From the NCBI RefSeq assembly GCF_004115155.1, contig NZ_RDSM01000003.1:930001-994000 (forward strand): a DNA stretch of 64,000 bases, in the 5' to 3' direction. The notes beneath the pieces were generated by a model. It was not told the origin of the DNA and searched no databases. It saw only the letters and a list, made by a program, of their open reading frames with translations. Source of the DNA: Granulicella sibirica (GTDB lineage Bacteria; Acidobacteriota; Terriglobia; Terriglobales; Acidobacteriaceae). Position numbers and translations under genes: made by a program. Below are positions 52,494 through 61,875 of this stretch, piece by piece (positions within the stretch are counted from its first letter, which is position 1; each line of letters opens with the position of its first letter).

Positions 52494-53729
52494 TCAGGCA
52501 AGCTTCCGGAACGTACCCGTGTTCTTCAGCACGATAAAGAAATAAACCGCCACGCCCACCAGCGCCAGCCCAAACCCCGACACCGCTTTCGACACGCCCC
52601 ACCAGGGAATCATCTTCCCCATCACCAGCGCCCCCAGCGGAATCCCCGCCCGGAACGCAAGGTTGTACACGCTCATCACGCGCCCGCGCATCGAGTCCGC
52701 GACGATCAACTGCACCAGCGAAATCATCAGCGAAGCCGAAGCCATCACCATCATCCCGCTCAGAAAGATCAGCACGCACGAGAGCGGCAGCCACCGCGAG
52801 AACGCGAACCCGGCCGTCGCCAGCCCAAGCCCCGACAACGTCATCAGCGCGATCCGCCCCTGTCCCTTAAGCCGTTCCATAGCTGCCACAATCAGCGCCC
52901 CACAGATCGATCCAGCTCCCGAGCACACCAGCAGAAGCTCATACGTCTCCGGCCCCTTGTGAAAGATCGTCCGCACGATCACCGGCAGAAACCCCGACAG
53001 CGAAAACCCAAACAGAGTCGTGCAGAACGCCAGAACCACCAGCGCAGTCAGTCCCTCGCGCTCCCGGATGAACCGTATCCCTTCATGCATGCTCTTCATC
53101 ACGGAGTTCTGCGTCTTCGCCGGAACGAACTTCACCTTGATCACGACCAGCGACACAATCACCGCAAGATAAGAGATCCCGTTCAGCGTAAAGCACCACG
53201 TCGCCCCGAGCGCCGTATACGCCAGCCCGCCAATCGTCGGCCCGATAATCCGCGCCAGGTTGAACTGGATCGAGTTCATCGAGATCGCGTTCGCCAGATC
53301 CTCAGGCCCAACCAGCGTAGGCAACAGCGCCGAGTAAGCCGGTCCGCCAAACGACTGCCCCACCCCAACCAGGAACGAAAGCGTGAGGATGTGCCACACC
53401 TTCACCACGTGCAGGAAGAAGAGCAGCGCCAGCGCGAACGCGCAGACCATCTGGATGACCTGCGAACAGAGCAGCATCTTCTTCCTGTCGAGGCGGTCGG
53501 CAAACACGCCCCCGACAAGCGAAAACAACATAAAGGGAAGCTGTCCGAGAAAGAGATCGAGCCCGAGGTAAAACGGGTCTTTCGTCAGGTCATAGACCAG
53601 CCAGCTCTGCGCGAACTGCTGCACAAAGGTGCCGATCGTGGAGACACACGCTCCCAGCCACATGATGCGGAAGTCACGATACTGGAATGCACGAAAGATC
53701 CGGCGTAAGAAAACCACGGTCTTAGCCAC
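52494..53729 (-). CDS. MFS transporter, EntS/MFS_3 type
   Basis: 411 residues with about twelve membrane helices. The N-terminus FQYRDFRIMWLGACVSTIGT and the DRLDRKKML loop resemble the enterobactin-exporter-like MFS_3 branch. It probably exports small molecules; no siderophore genes are visible nearby. A GTG start is used because GGGA lies about five bases upstream. It converges on dsbD with 18 bases between stops. Confidence 0.9.
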   Translation of the reverse strand: MAKTVVFLRRIFRAFQYRDFRIMWLGACVSTIGTFVQQFAQSWLVYDLTKDPFYLGLDLFLGQLPFMLFSLVGGVFADRLDRKKMLLCSQVIQMVCAFALALLFFLHVVKVWHILTLSFLVGVGQSFGGPAYSALLPTLVGPEDLANAISMNSIQFNLARIIGPTIGGLAYTALGATWCFTLNGISYLAVIVSLVVIKVKFVPAKTQNSVMKSMHEGIRFIREREGLTALVVLAFCTTLFGFSLSGFLPVIVRTIFHKGPETYELLLVCSGAGSICGALIVAAMERLKGQGRIALMTLSGLGLATAGFAFSRWLPLSCVLIFLSGMMVMASASLMISLVQLIVADSMRGRVMSVYNLAFRAGIPLGALVMGKMIPWWGVSKAVSGFGLALVGVAVYFFIVLKNTGTFRKLA

Positions 53730-53766
53730 TATATCCCATCGATCCGTCCATTCCAGTCAATCCGAA

Positions 53767-55014
53767 TCACTGCCCATACCCATCCGTAAGCGTCTGCAGA
53801 AACGCCATCACATCATCGATATTCCGCTCAGACCACACCGGCGTCTCGCCCCGATGCTTCGTCAGCGGAAGATCGACAATATCCACATTCGCCCGATACT
53901 TCGCCGGCAGATCGTCGAACCTGTCGACCGCCCCGCCCTTCCCGCGTGGGTAAAACTTCTCCGGATTCGTATCCCGCTCCACATAAAACTCCAACGCCTC
54001 CCGCAGCGTATGGAACCGGCCATTGTGAAAGAAGGCCCCCCGCGTAGCCACGTTGCGAAGCGTAGGCGTCTTGAACATCCCGCAGTACGCCTCGGTCGCC
54101 GACTGATCCTTGCGCAGTGGCCCACAAAGTCCCAAATCATAAAAGGTGGAGTCCTTATTCGCCCCAAGCGTCCCATTCCGAGGCACGCCAAGCGCCTCGA
54201 ACTGAAAGTTGGTGAAGAGCGGATGCGACCCGTCCGCGCCTCTTGCGCTCGTGTGGCACGAAGCGCAGTTCCCCCGCGCCGGATCGTTGAACAGCCGCTC
54301 CCCACGCGCCTCCGCCTCCGAGAACGCCGCTTTCCCATCGAGCACCGCATCGAACTTGCTCGAGTAGGGATGAAAGCTCGCATCTGTCAGCTCGAAGCGC
54401 TCCAAAGCCTTCCCAACCGCTGCCATCGCCGCATCCGGATCGCGCAACGCCTCATCCCCAAACGTCTTCCGAATCCGCGCAGCGTAGTCCGTGCCTTTCA
54501 GCTTTTCCAGAACGGCCGAAGCCCCCGCGTTCGCCATCTCCTCCGGCGAAAGCAGCGGAAACGCCGCCTGCTCTCCCAGGGTCTTGAACCGCCCATCCCA
54601 CCCAAACCCGCCGAAAGGCGGATTATCGTTCTCCTCCAGCCGTTCCACGAACGAACTCGCCCGCTCCTGGTGCCAGTTCGGCGTGCGCCCAAGCACATAG
54701 CTCAACGAAGGAACCGCACGAAAGATGGCGCTCTTCATCTCGGCTCCACCACGCTGCACCGACAGCGTGTTAGCCGGAGCATAAGCATGTCCCGGATCAT
54801 GGCACGAAGCGCATGAGAGCTTTCCCGAAGCCGACAGAGAAGGGTCGAAGAAAAGAGAACGCCCAAGCAAAGCAACAGGATCAGCCGTCGCAGCCGACAC
54901 CGCCGACACTGGAACAGCCGCGCCCCGCTCGCGCCCAGGCCCGTTGCAGCCGACAGCCACAAGAGAAAACGTAAGAATCGCCGAGAGAAATGTAATTCGA
55001 GACATCGAAACCAT
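53767..55014 (-). CDS. Di-haem cytochrome c peroxidase (CcpA/MauG family), lipoprotein
   Basis: 415 residues. A lipobox (LVAVGC) anchors it. Two haem c sites are present, LSCASCHDPGH near residue 69 and GNCASCHTSARG near residue 248, the CXXCH pattern. Loops NWHQERASSF and GGFGWDGRF and late GAFFHNGRFHTL lie near the haem pocket. Members reduce hydrogen peroxide with electrons from small cytochromes in the periplasm; MauG-like enzymes instead oxidise protein cofactors, and the two are hard to separate from sequence. Confidence 0.88.
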   Translation of the reverse strand: MVSMSRITFLSAILTFSLVAVGCNGPGRERGAAVPVSAVSAATADPVALLGRSLFFDPSLSASGKLSCASCHDPGHAYAPANTLSVQRGGAEMKSAIFRAVPSLSYVLGRTPNWHQERASSFVERLEENDNPPFGGFGWDGRFKTLGEQAAFPLLSPEEMANAGASAVLEKLKGTDYAARIRKTFGDEALRDPDAAMAAVGKALERFELTDASFHPYSSKFDAVLDGKAAFSEAEARGERLFNDPARGNCASCHTSARGADGSHPLFTNFQFEALGVPRNGTLGANKDSTFYDLGLCGPLRKDQSATEAYCGMFKTPTLRNVATRGAFFHNGRFHTLREALEFYVERDTNPEKFYPRGKGGAVDRFDDLPAKYRANVDIVDLPLTKHRGETPVWSERNIDDVMAFLQTLTDGYGQ

Positions 55015-55033
55015 GGCTGGAGAAAAAGCGAAA

Positions 55034-55062
55034 GTCCCCTGACCGCAAAGCGATCAAGGGAC
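55034..55062 (-). terminator. Intrinsic terminator of the phosphoesterase gene
   Basis: On the minus strand GTCCCTTGATCGC and GCGGTCAGGGGAC pair (two G-U wobbles) around a TTT loop, followed by TTTCGCTTTTT. It lies 20 bases beyond the stop at 55083. Confidence 0.8.
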
Positions 55063-55082
55063 CACAAAACGTTCGTTGGTTC

Positions 55083-56357
55083 TTACTGCACGTTGTTGAA
55101 GATATCCGTTCCCATGCTCACCAGCCCGGTCTGTCCCGCGTAGCCAAGGTGCGTCGTGATCCCGAAGATATCCTCGATCGAACGCAGCAGCGAATAGTGG
55201 TTATACGGCGTATTCGATACCGTTCCACCCTTGATGAACGGAGATAGAAGCACCGCGCCGGTCACATCGCCGCCATAGTTCTGGTAGGTCAGGTTGTAAC
55301 CCGCGCCCTTGTACGGAAAGGTCTGGCTCATCGGGTAAGCGGCAAGGTTCGGACCGGGCTGCTGGTTGCAGCACACCGCACCCGTCTCCACCACGTTGAT
55401 ATTGCCCGAAGCGTCCACGCTTGTACTCGCCGCGCCGCTCTCATCGAAGTTGATGATGATCAGCCCATCGGCATACGCCGGCGAAGCCTGGATAATCGGA
55501 ATCCACTTCTGCAGGAAGGCATCCGCCGACGTCAACCCGCCCGGCCGCCCATCGACGCAAGGCGCATCGTGGCCGTCGTCGCACAGGCTCGGCGTGATGA
55601 ACGTAAAGTTCGCCGTGGTAGACAGCGACCCCAGGTCCGTCTGCAGGTTGTTGTTCAGGTTCACAACGTGCGTCGCGCAGTCGCTCGAATCGATGATCGA
55701 GTGGAAGTACATGAACGGATTATGCCGCGTCGCATACTGGTCGCCCGCGGGCACCGTGGCGCTCGGAGCCTCGGCAATCTGGGTCAGATCGGTCGCGTTC
55801 AGTGCCGGGTGACCGCACGTCGCGCTCTCACGCGATGGATCGTTGCCCATATCGCCCATGTATCCCTTCCAGGTAAACCCGGCAGCCTTCACCTGGTCGG
55901 CCAGCGTCAGCACGGTCGCCGGATAAACGCAGCCCGTGCCCATCGACTGTCCATCCGCCGTCGTCCCGGTGAGCTTATAGTCCGCGAACGTATTGCAGTC
56001 CGAGATCGTCTGAGGAGTTCCCGCCTGCCCGCTCATCATCGAAATATAGTTATCCAGGCTCACATGCCCCGTGCCGAAGTACTGCGTCAGCAGCGCACCC
56101 TTCGCCGTCAGCGTCGTAGCCAGGTAGGGCGACTTCGTAGTCGCACCGAAGGTGGTGGAGTAGTTCTCATTCTCAAGCGTGATCACGAATACATGCTTGA
56201 TCTTCCCGCCGGCAATCGCGGTGCTCGAAGCCGTCGTCGTTGTCGCGACCGGCGTAATGCTACCCGCGCATGCCACCATGGCCACCACAAGCGCGACAGC
56301 GCCCCCAAGCGAAAGCATCAGCTTTAGCTTCTTCTGTTTCCCAAGTTGTCCAGGCAT
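55083..56357 (-). CDS. Secreted phosphoesterase (acid phosphatase/phospholipase C family)
   Basis: About 424 residues from the ATG at 56357, preceded by AGGAG at seven bases. A lipoprotein-like signal (MVACAGS) is followed by a Ser/Thr-rich stretch and a phosphoesterase family domain (AcpA/PLC type): KHVFVITLENENYSTTFG supplies metal ligands, GHVSLDNYISMMSGQ the catalytic region, and LIIINFDESG another metal site. The family releases phosphate from lipids or other esters outside the cell. Its own terminator follows. Confidence 0.87.
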   Translation of the reverse strand: MPGQLGKQKKLKLMLSLGGAVALVVAMVACAGSITPVATTTTASSTAIAGGKIKHVFVITLENENYSTTFGATTKSPYLATTLTAKGALLTQYFGTGHVSLDNYISMMSGQAGTPQTISDCNTFADYKLTGTTADGQSMGTGCVYPATVLTLADQVKAAGFTWKGYMGDMGNDPSRESATCGHPALNATDLTQIAEAPSATVPAGDQYATRHNPFMYFHSIIDSSDCATHVVNLNNNLQTDLGSLSTTANFTFITPSLCDDGHDAPCVDGRPGGLTSADAFLQKWIPIIQASPAYADGLIIINFDESGAASTSVDASGNINVVETGAVCCNQQPGPNLAAYPMSQTFPYKGAGYNLTYQNYGGDVTGAVLLSPFIKGGTVSNTPYNHYSLLRSIEDIFGITTHLGYAGQTGLVSMGTDIFNNVQ

Positions 56358-56556
56358 CGAGTTCTCCTCGAGTAGAGTCGCGCAGGCGACGTTCCACAAT
56401 TTGAAGGAGATTTGAATCTTCGTTGAATTCTCGGGCGGCTTGTAACCTGACAACTCTGTGGCCCCCAGGCCGATGAAGCGAAGGGCGCTAGCAGGCAAAA
56501 ACCTGTCAAGGGGTAGGAAACGATAAGTCGCTCATTTAAAAGGAAATATAAATAAT

Positions 56557-56852
56557 AAATCGTGTCCTTTTAGTTATGGTCGTCTCGGTACAATTAAAGC
56601 AGAGGAAGAAACAATCAGGACCGCCCCAGGGTAGCGTCCTTTCCTAATGTCACTTCCCCCGCCGCAGGTGCTTCGCTCACTTCGAAGCCAGGAGCTCGGG
56701 GGCATCAGCGGGAAACTAGCGCTAAGTCCTTTATCTACTAATATTTAGGGCGTAAGTCCTTTGAAATCTGATATTTGCAGCGGATGTGCAACCGTAAGCC
56801 CTTGATAACAAAATACTTGCGCCCCGACAGTGGGGAGGGGGGTACACCCCCC
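56557..56852. repeat. Composite intergenic repeat, copy 2
   Basis: Shares with 36004-36233 the GTGTCCTTTTAGTT block with TACAAT at the same 27-base distance, a hairpin-forming AGGAC/GTCCT stretch, then three degenerate units of CGTAAGTCCTTTGAAATCTG ATATTTGC (56721, 56750, 56792), ending TGGGGAGGGGGGTACACCCC. It fills the 500-base space between the phosphoesterase start and the ychF stop; no gene is seen in it. Confidence 0.75.
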
Positions 56853-56859
56853 AGCGCGG

Positions 56860-57957
56860 CTAAACGTTGAACTTGAAGAAGAGAATATCGCCATCCTTCA
56901 CGATGTATTCCTTGCCTTCCGACCGAAGGAGACCCTTCTCTTTCACTGCCTGCTCGCTCCCAAGCCGGAACAGATCCTCGCAGTGATAGCAGTCGGCCTT
57001 GATGAACCCCTTCTCGAAGTCCGAGTGAATCACGCCCGCAGCGCCAGGAGCCTTCGTCCCACGACGAATCGTCCACGCCCGAACCTCCTGAACGCCAGCC
57101 GTGAAGTAGGTGATCAGGTCGAGCAGTTTGTACGACTGGTGAATCAGCCGGTTCAATCCTGGCTCCTCGAGTCCCATGCCTTCAAGAAACTCGGCCCGCT
57201 CGCTCACTTCAAGCTGCGCGATCTCCGATTCCATCGAACCGCAGATGCGAACGATCTCGCTTCCATCTTCCTTTGCGCGGCCTTCAACTGCGGCAACCCA
57301 CGGATTCTCGCCAAGAAGCCCGTCCTCATCCACATTGGCGACATAGAGCATAGGCTTCGCGGTGATCAAATGCAGATCGCGCGTCCAGGGCTTCTCTTCC
57401 TCGGAAAGCTCGACAGTCCTCGCCGCCCGCCCATCCCGAAGCGCTTCCAGCAGCTTCTCGAGCGCCGCGCCTTCGGTCTTGATCTTGTTGTCCGAAGTGG
57501 ACTTCAGCACCCGCTCGATCTTTCCATAGCGCTTCTCAACCGTATCTAAATCCGCGAGCAGCAACTCGGTATTGATGATGTCGATGTCATGCAGCGGATT
57601 CACGCCACCCGCAACGTGAATCACCTCCGGATCGGCAAAGCACCGCACGACATGCAGCACAGCATCGGTCGAACGGATATGCCCCAGAAACTGGTTGCCA
57701 AGTCCTTCACCCTTGCTCGCGCCCTCGACCAGACCAGCAATGTCGATGAACTCCATCGTCGTCGGAACCGTCCGATCCGGCTTCACCATCGACGAGATCT
57801 TATCCAGCCGCGCATCCGGCACCGTCACAACGCCAGTATTCGGATCGATCGTGCAAAACGGGTAATTCGCCGCCTGCGCTTTGGCTGATGTCAGCGCATT
57901 GAAAATAGTGCTCTTCCCAACGTTGGGAAGCCCAACGATTCCGCAATTCAAAGGCAT
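56860..57957 (-). CDS. ychF: Redox-regulated ATPase YchF
   Basis: 365 residues. A G-domain with GLPNVGKST (Walker A), the altered G4 motif around AKPMLYVANVDE in place of NKxD (giving ATP preference), and switch region FIDIAGLVEGASKGEGLGNQFL. A coiled-coil insert and a C-terminal TGS domain (RAWTIRRGTKAPGAAGVIHS, GDILFFKFNV) complete the usual layout. It binds ribosomes and takes part in oxidative-stress responses. Stop lies eight bases from the composite repeat. Confidence 0.96.
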   Translation of the reverse strand: MPLNCGIVGLPNVGKSTIFNALTSAKAQAANYPFCTIDPNTGVVTVPDARLDKISSMVKPDRTVPTTMEFIDIAGLVEGASKGEGLGNQFLGHIRSTDAVLHVVRCFADPEVIHVAGGVNPLHDIDIINTELLLADLDTVEKRYGKIERVLKSTSDNKIKTEGAALEKLLEALRDGRAARTVELSEEEKPWTRDLHLITAKPMLYVANVDEDGLLGENPWVAAVEGRAKEDGSEIVRICGSMESEIAQLEVSERAEFLEGMGLEEPGLNRLIHQSYKLLDLITYFTAGVQEVRAWTIRRGTKAPGAAGVIHSDFEKGFIKADCYHCEDLFRLGSEQAVKEKGLLRSEGKEYIVKDGDILFFKFNV

Positions 57958-58005
57958 TCTGTTCTTTTCCTATCCTGAAGCTTCCGCAAACGGTCCTCTT
58001 CCATT

Positions 58006-58431
58006 ATGCCCGCTATCATCACACCCATGGAGAACCTCCGCTTCGACCTCACCCAGATCGCCGCTTCCTTCCCCGACCAAGCCGACACGATGCTCCTCGA
58101 CACCTACCTGACCGATTCGCCCTCAGCCAGCGCCCGCGTCTTCCGCGTCTATCGCGGAGCTCCAGCGCATTACCACCAGAACTGCGACGAGCATCTCTAC
58201 GTCCTCTCCGGCCGAGGAACCTTCTGGATGGGCGATCCGGCGAACGAAGCACCCTTCGCTCCCGGTCATCTCCTGGTCTTCCAGCGCAACACCATCCACG
58301 CGATGCCGCAGATCCTCGAGCAGCCCGTAGTCTTCCTGGCCCTCGACACGCCGAGACGCGACCCGAAGGACGTCATCTTCGTCAACCCGGACGAAGGCTC
58401 ACCCGAGACCTTCATCCGGAAGAAGACCTGA
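58006..58431 (+). CDS. Cupin-domain protein
   Basis: 141 residues forming one cupin barrel: APAHYHQNCDEHLYVLSGRG with metal-binding His residues and Glu, and GHLLVFQRNTIHAMPQI with the last His. The metal and substrate are unknown. The start is uncertain: ATG 58006 as given or the ATG at 58027 (MENLRFDLTQ), neither preceded by a clear ribosome site. Convergent with the YeiH-type gene, with 2 bases between the stops. Confidence 0.88.
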   Translation: MPAIITPMENLRFDLTQIAASFPDQADTMLLDTYLTDSPSASARVFRVYRGAPAHYHQNCDEHLYVLSGRGTFWMGDPANEAPFAPGHLLVFQRNTIHAMPQILEQPVVFLALDTPRRDPKDVIFVNPDEGSPETFIRKKT

Positions 58432-58433
58432 AC

Positions 58434-59579
58434 TTAAAGGTGATGGTAGTGATCCGCGGCCAGCACAAGCACAAGCGTGATCGCGGCAATCGCAATCTCA
58501 CCAATCGCTCCCACTACAAACGGCTTGAAGCCCTGCTTCTTCAGATCGGCAAAGCTCGTCCTCAGACCAACGCCAGCGAAGGTCAGTAGAAACGCCCATC
58601 GGCTCAGGTTCCCAAGCGCCACGATCTGAGCCTTGGTAAACCCATACGGAATCAGTCCAGCGAGTGATGGAAACACCTTCGGATCAAGTGTGCCGATTGT
58701 AGCCACGAACGAGATGAACAGGAATCCAAGCACGAACTTCGGGAACTTCTTCCAGAGGAACGCACCTTTGTTCTCGATCTCCTTCGCCTGCCCCTTGCGC
58801 GCCCAGTAGAGCGCATAGCCAAGCACCACAAAGCCGATGCACGCATTCCTGCAAGTCTTCGCGAGCACCGCGAACTTGCCCGCCGCATCCGAGTACAGCG
58901 CACCCGCGGCCGTAGCCTCAGCCGTATTATCGACCGCAAGCCCCGTCCAAAGTCCATACGCATGATCCGACATATGCAGCGTGTGGCCGACAAGAGGGAA
59001 GAACACCAGTGAGATCGCTCCAAGCGCAAGGATCGCCGCAATCGCCACAGACGAATCCTCTTCATCCGCCTCGATCGCACCCTGCGTCGCGATGATTGCC
59101 GAGACGCCGCAGACGCTCGATCCAACCGCAAGCAGCGAGATTAGCTTCGGCGACAGCTTAAATCCACGTCCAAGGAAGGTCATGAACGTCAGCGCCATCG
59201 CAAGCTCAAGGAAGATCAGCACAAACGAGATCCCGCTCAGGTGCAGGATGTCGCCGAGGATGAACCGAGCCCCAAGCAGGATGATCCCAGCCTTCAGCCA
59301 GAACTCGTACGTGGCGACGCCCGCGCGAAAGATCTTCGGCAGCCCAACCGTATTCGCAATGACGACGCCAATCAGGATCGCCCAAAGCACGTACTCGACA
59401 TTCGGCAGCACAAGGTGATGTGCCTTGCCATACTGTGCAATCGACTGCTCGATGAACTTGCCCGCGTAGCCGACAACGGCGAGAAGCGCGATACCGGGAA
59501 TCAACCCGAGAATGCCGTTTTCGTTGACGTCATCGCGGTCTTTCCTAACCGGAAGCGGAAGCGCGGAACTTGTAGCCAT
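58434..59579 (-). CDS. YeiH-type putative sulfate exporter family transporter
   Basis: 381 residues with about ten membrane helices. It matches the conserved UPF0324/YeiH pattern: LAVGSSVCGVSAIIATQGAI, HTLHMSDHAYGLWTGLAVDN and NLSRWAFLLTFAGVGLRTSF. Proteins of this family are proposed to export sulfate or similar ions, but direct evidence is limited. ATG is preceded by CTGGAG at seven bases. A small membrane protein gene lies 22 bases upstream on the same strand, likely in one transcript. Confidence 0.85.
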   Translation of the reverse strand: MATSSALPLPVRKDRDDVNENGILGLIPGIALLAVVGYAGKFIEQSIAQYGKAHHLVLPNVEYVLWAILIGVVIANTVGLPKIFRAGVATYEFWLKAGIILLGARFILGDILHLSGISFVLIFLELAMALTFMTFLGRGFKLSPKLISLLAVGSSVCGVSAIIATQGAIEADEEDSSVAIAAILALGAISLVFFPLVGHTLHMSDHAYGLWTGLAVDNTAEATAAGALYSDAAGKFAVLAKTCRNACIGFVVLGYALYWARKGQAKEIENKGAFLWKKFPKFVLGFLFISFVATIGTLDPKVFPSLAGLIPYGFTKAQIVALGNLSRWAFLLTFAGVGLRTSFADLKKQGFKPFVVGAIGEIAIAAITLVLVLAADHYHHL

Positions 59580-59601
59580 AACGATCTCCAGGGAATCCGA
59601 A

Positions 59602-59736
59602 CTACCAACTCACGAACTTGATCACGCCCACACGCACAAGCAGAGCAAGCGCAAGCGAGAACACAACAGCCCAGACGTCGGACGATAGAGCGAACCTCTT
59701 GGCGACAGAAGACGAGGGAGACGACGTGGCAGGCAT
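59602..59736 (-). CDS. 44-residue membrane protein upstream of the YeiH-type gene
   Basis: 44 residues: a Ser-rich start (MPATSSPSSSVAKRFALSSD), one hydrophobic helix (about 21-38: VWAVVFSLALALLVRVGV) and a short IKFVSW tail. The ATG has CGGAG seven bases upstream and the stop is 22 bases before the transporter ATG, so co-transcription is likely. It is too short for automatic gene listing. It could be a small subunit or regulator of the transporter. No family is recognised. Confidence 0.65.
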   Translation of the reverse strand: MPATSSPSSSVAKRFALSSDVWAVVFSLALALLVRVGVIKFVSW

Positions 59737-59942
59737 AAGTCACTCCGGAACATGCAATGTGAAGGTAGACCAGACCCAAGTTGGGCCGCAGGTCAGAGAG
59801 AAGGAAGAAGGAGGGAAGTAATCAGAGGGATTTAACAACAACAGAAGAGGAACATGCGGCGACAGGAGACGAGTTCGCGGGCGCTCTGCATGTATCCGTT
59901 AGGTGTACCACGAGCTGGCAAAGTCGCACGTTAAATTACGGG

Positions 59943-59972
59943 GGGCGGACAAGCCATCGGTCTTGCCCGCCC
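59943..59972 (-). terminator. Hairpin after the DUF2199 gene
   Basis: GGGCGGGCAAG and CTTGTCCGCCC pair on the minus strand (one G-U) around eight bases, 25 bases after the stop at 59997. No clear T-run follows, so termination is uncertain. The remaining gap to 59736 shows no gene. Confidence 0.45.
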
Positions 59973-59996
59973 AGCGTATGCGGCCACCCCCTGGCT

Positions 59997-60530
59997 CTAC
60001 GCTTCGGGCTCCCCCGCGTGCAGCACCATCTCCGCGATCTCGACCACGCGTTCCATCGTGATCCCGTCCCTCTGTTCGATAGCCAGCGGATGCTGTTCAT
60101 TCGCAATGGCAAAGTGCGGTCGATGCCCAACGATCTGCGTCTGCACCCAGACCTCGAGGTTCATCGTATTCCCGAACAGGAAGACATTCGTATCGAGGTA
60201 TCCCCGAAACGGCGCCTCCGATTCGCGCCCAGGCGTATTCCAAAGCTCGTTCGCCCGCAGGAAATCCTTCGGTCCGACCTCAGCCCAAACGCCCCAGATA
60301 AACGGCTCCTCGAGCCCGATCACTGGCACCGGAATCCTCCCCCGCAGGTAGAACGTATTCCCATCAATCACGCATTGATCCGGCGTCATCATCACCCGTT
60401 CGTTCCAGTCCGTGTCCGGAATTGCCAGCATCGCTGCAGGAGCCTTCACACTGTAGCTCAGAGGCAATACCTCATGATGCTGTCCGCACACGTCACAATC
60501 GAATCCCGTCGCTAACTCACTGCCCATCAT
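59997..60530 (-). CDS. DUF2199 protein
   Basis: About 177 residues. It has the DUF2199 outline: FDCDVCGQHHEVLPLSY (a CxxC metal-binding start), DQCVIDGNTFYLRGRIPVPV, EPFIWGVWAEV, and HRPHFAIANEQHPLAIEQRD GITMERVVEIAEMVLH near the C-terminus. Function is unknown. Start is set at the ATG pair at 60530/60527, preceded by AGGGAGAG; it then overlaps the rarA stop by 14 bases and is probably co-transcribed with rarA. Confidence 0.88.
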   Translation of the reverse strand: MMGSELATGFDCDVCGQHHEVLPLSYSVKAPAAMLAIPDTDWNERVMMTPDQCVIDGNTFYLRGRIPVPVIGLEEPFIWGVWAEVGPKDFLRANELWNTPGRESEAPFRGYLDTNVFLFGNTMNLEVWVQTQIVGHRPHFAIANEQHPLAIEQRDGITMERVVEIAEMVLHAGEPEA

Positions 60531-61875
60531 CTCTCCCTGCGTTCTCTGCTTTGATCCTGCGAATCTCATCCATACGTGCGCCGAGCGCCTTCTCCCGCCC
60601 CTGGTCAGTCGGCACGAAGTATCTCCGGCCGGCGAGCGAGGCCGGAAGACACTCCATCGCCGCTACTTTCCCTTCGACATCATGCGCGTACTGGTAGTCA
60701 CGCCCATAGTCGAGTTCCTTCATCAGCTTCGTCGGCGCATTCCGCAGATGCAGTGGTACCGGGTCTGCCGCCGTCTTCTCGATATCCGCCTGCACCGCCC
60801 CGTATGCCGTGTAAACCGCATTCGATTTCGGAGCCAGCGCGAGATAGACCACAGCCTGTGCCAACGCCAACCCGCCCTCGGGCTGCCCGAGAAAGTGCAT
60901 CGCATCCCGCGCGCTCAGGCACAGGTTCAACGCCTCCGGAGCGGCCAGTCCAATATCCTCGACCGCCATCCGCACGACCCGCCGCGCCACATACATCGGA
61001 TCTTCGCCAGCCTCGAGCATTCTTCCAAGCCAGTACAGCGCCGCATCCGCATCCGAGTTACGCACGCTCTTATGCAGCGCCGAGATGACATCGTAGTGCT
61101 GCTCGCCCTTCTTATCGTAGAGCAGAACCCGCCGCTGCATCGCCTCGCTGGCAAGCGCCTTCGTCAGCACACGCTCCCCTCGTCCCGTGGCAAGCGACGC
61201 CGCCACGTCCAGCGCATTCAGCGCGTTTCGCGCATCGCCGCTCGCATACGAGGCGATAGTCGCCAAGGCTTCGTCGTCAGCCTCGATCCCCATGTCCCCA
61301 AGTCCGCGTTCGGAGTCCGCCAAAGCCCGTTCGAGCAGGGCAATCACCTGGGCCTCACTCAACCCACGAAGCGTATACACACGGCACCGCGACAGAAGCG
61401 CAGCATTGATCTCGAATGAGGGATTTTCCGTCGTCGCGCCGATCAGCCGGATCGTTCCCCGTTCGACGTACGGCAGAAACGCATCCTGCTGGGCTTTATT
61501 GAACCGGTGAATCTCATCGACGAAGAGGATCGTCCGCGATCCAAACCCCGCGGCCTTCTCCGCCTCGACCATCACTTGCTTGATCTCTTTGATCCCGCTC
61601 AGCACTGCGGAAAACTCGATAAAGCTGGCCTCGGTCCGCTGCGCGATGATCTCCGCAAGCGTCGTCTTCCCCGTTCCCGGTGGACCCCAGAAGATCATCG
61701 AAGAGGGATCATCCCGCTCGATAGCCAGACGCAGAGGCTTGCCCGGCCCAAGCAGATGCTCCTGCCCGACGTACTCCTCGAGGGTCCGCGGACGCATCCT
61801 CTCGGCCAGGGGAGCCCGACGCGAGGCTGGCCCCCTACCAGACGAAGCCACAGGCGATACATCGAAGAGGCTCAT
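60517..61875 (-). CDS. rarA: Replication-associated recombination protein RarA (MgsA) AAA+ ATPase
   Basis: 452 residues. Walker A GPPGTGKTTLAE, Walker B ILFVDEIHRFNK, sensor GATTENPSF and arginine-finger region SRCRVYTLRGL form the AAA+ domain; the C-terminal part with AALYWLGRMLEAGEDPMYVARR is the MgsA tetramerisation domain. It acts at stalled replication forks with SSB. It overlaps the TrmH-type methyltransferase gene by four bases and the DUF2199 gene by 14, forming a compact operon. Confidence 0.95.
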   Translation of the reverse strand: MSLFDVSPVASSGRGPASRRAPLAERMRPRTLEEYVGQEHLLGPGKPLRLAIERDDPSSMIFWGPPGTGKTTLAEIIAQRTEASFIEFSAVLSGIKEIKQVMVEAEKAAGFGSRTILFVDEIHRFNKAQQDAFLPYVERGTIRLIGATTENPSFEINAALLSRCRVYTLRGLSEAQVIALLERALADSERGLGDMGIEADDEALATIASYASGDARNALNALDVAASLATGRGERVLTKALASEAMQRRVLLYDKKGEQHYDVISALHKSVRNSDADAALYWLGRMLEAGEDPMYVARRVVRMAVEDIGLAAPEALNLCLSARDAMHFLGQPEGGLALAQAVVYLALAPKSNAVYTAYGAVQADIEKTAADPVPLHLRNAPTKLMKELDYGRDYQYAHDVEGKVAAMECLPASLAGRRYFVPTDQGREKALGARMDEIRRIKAENAGRDDGQ

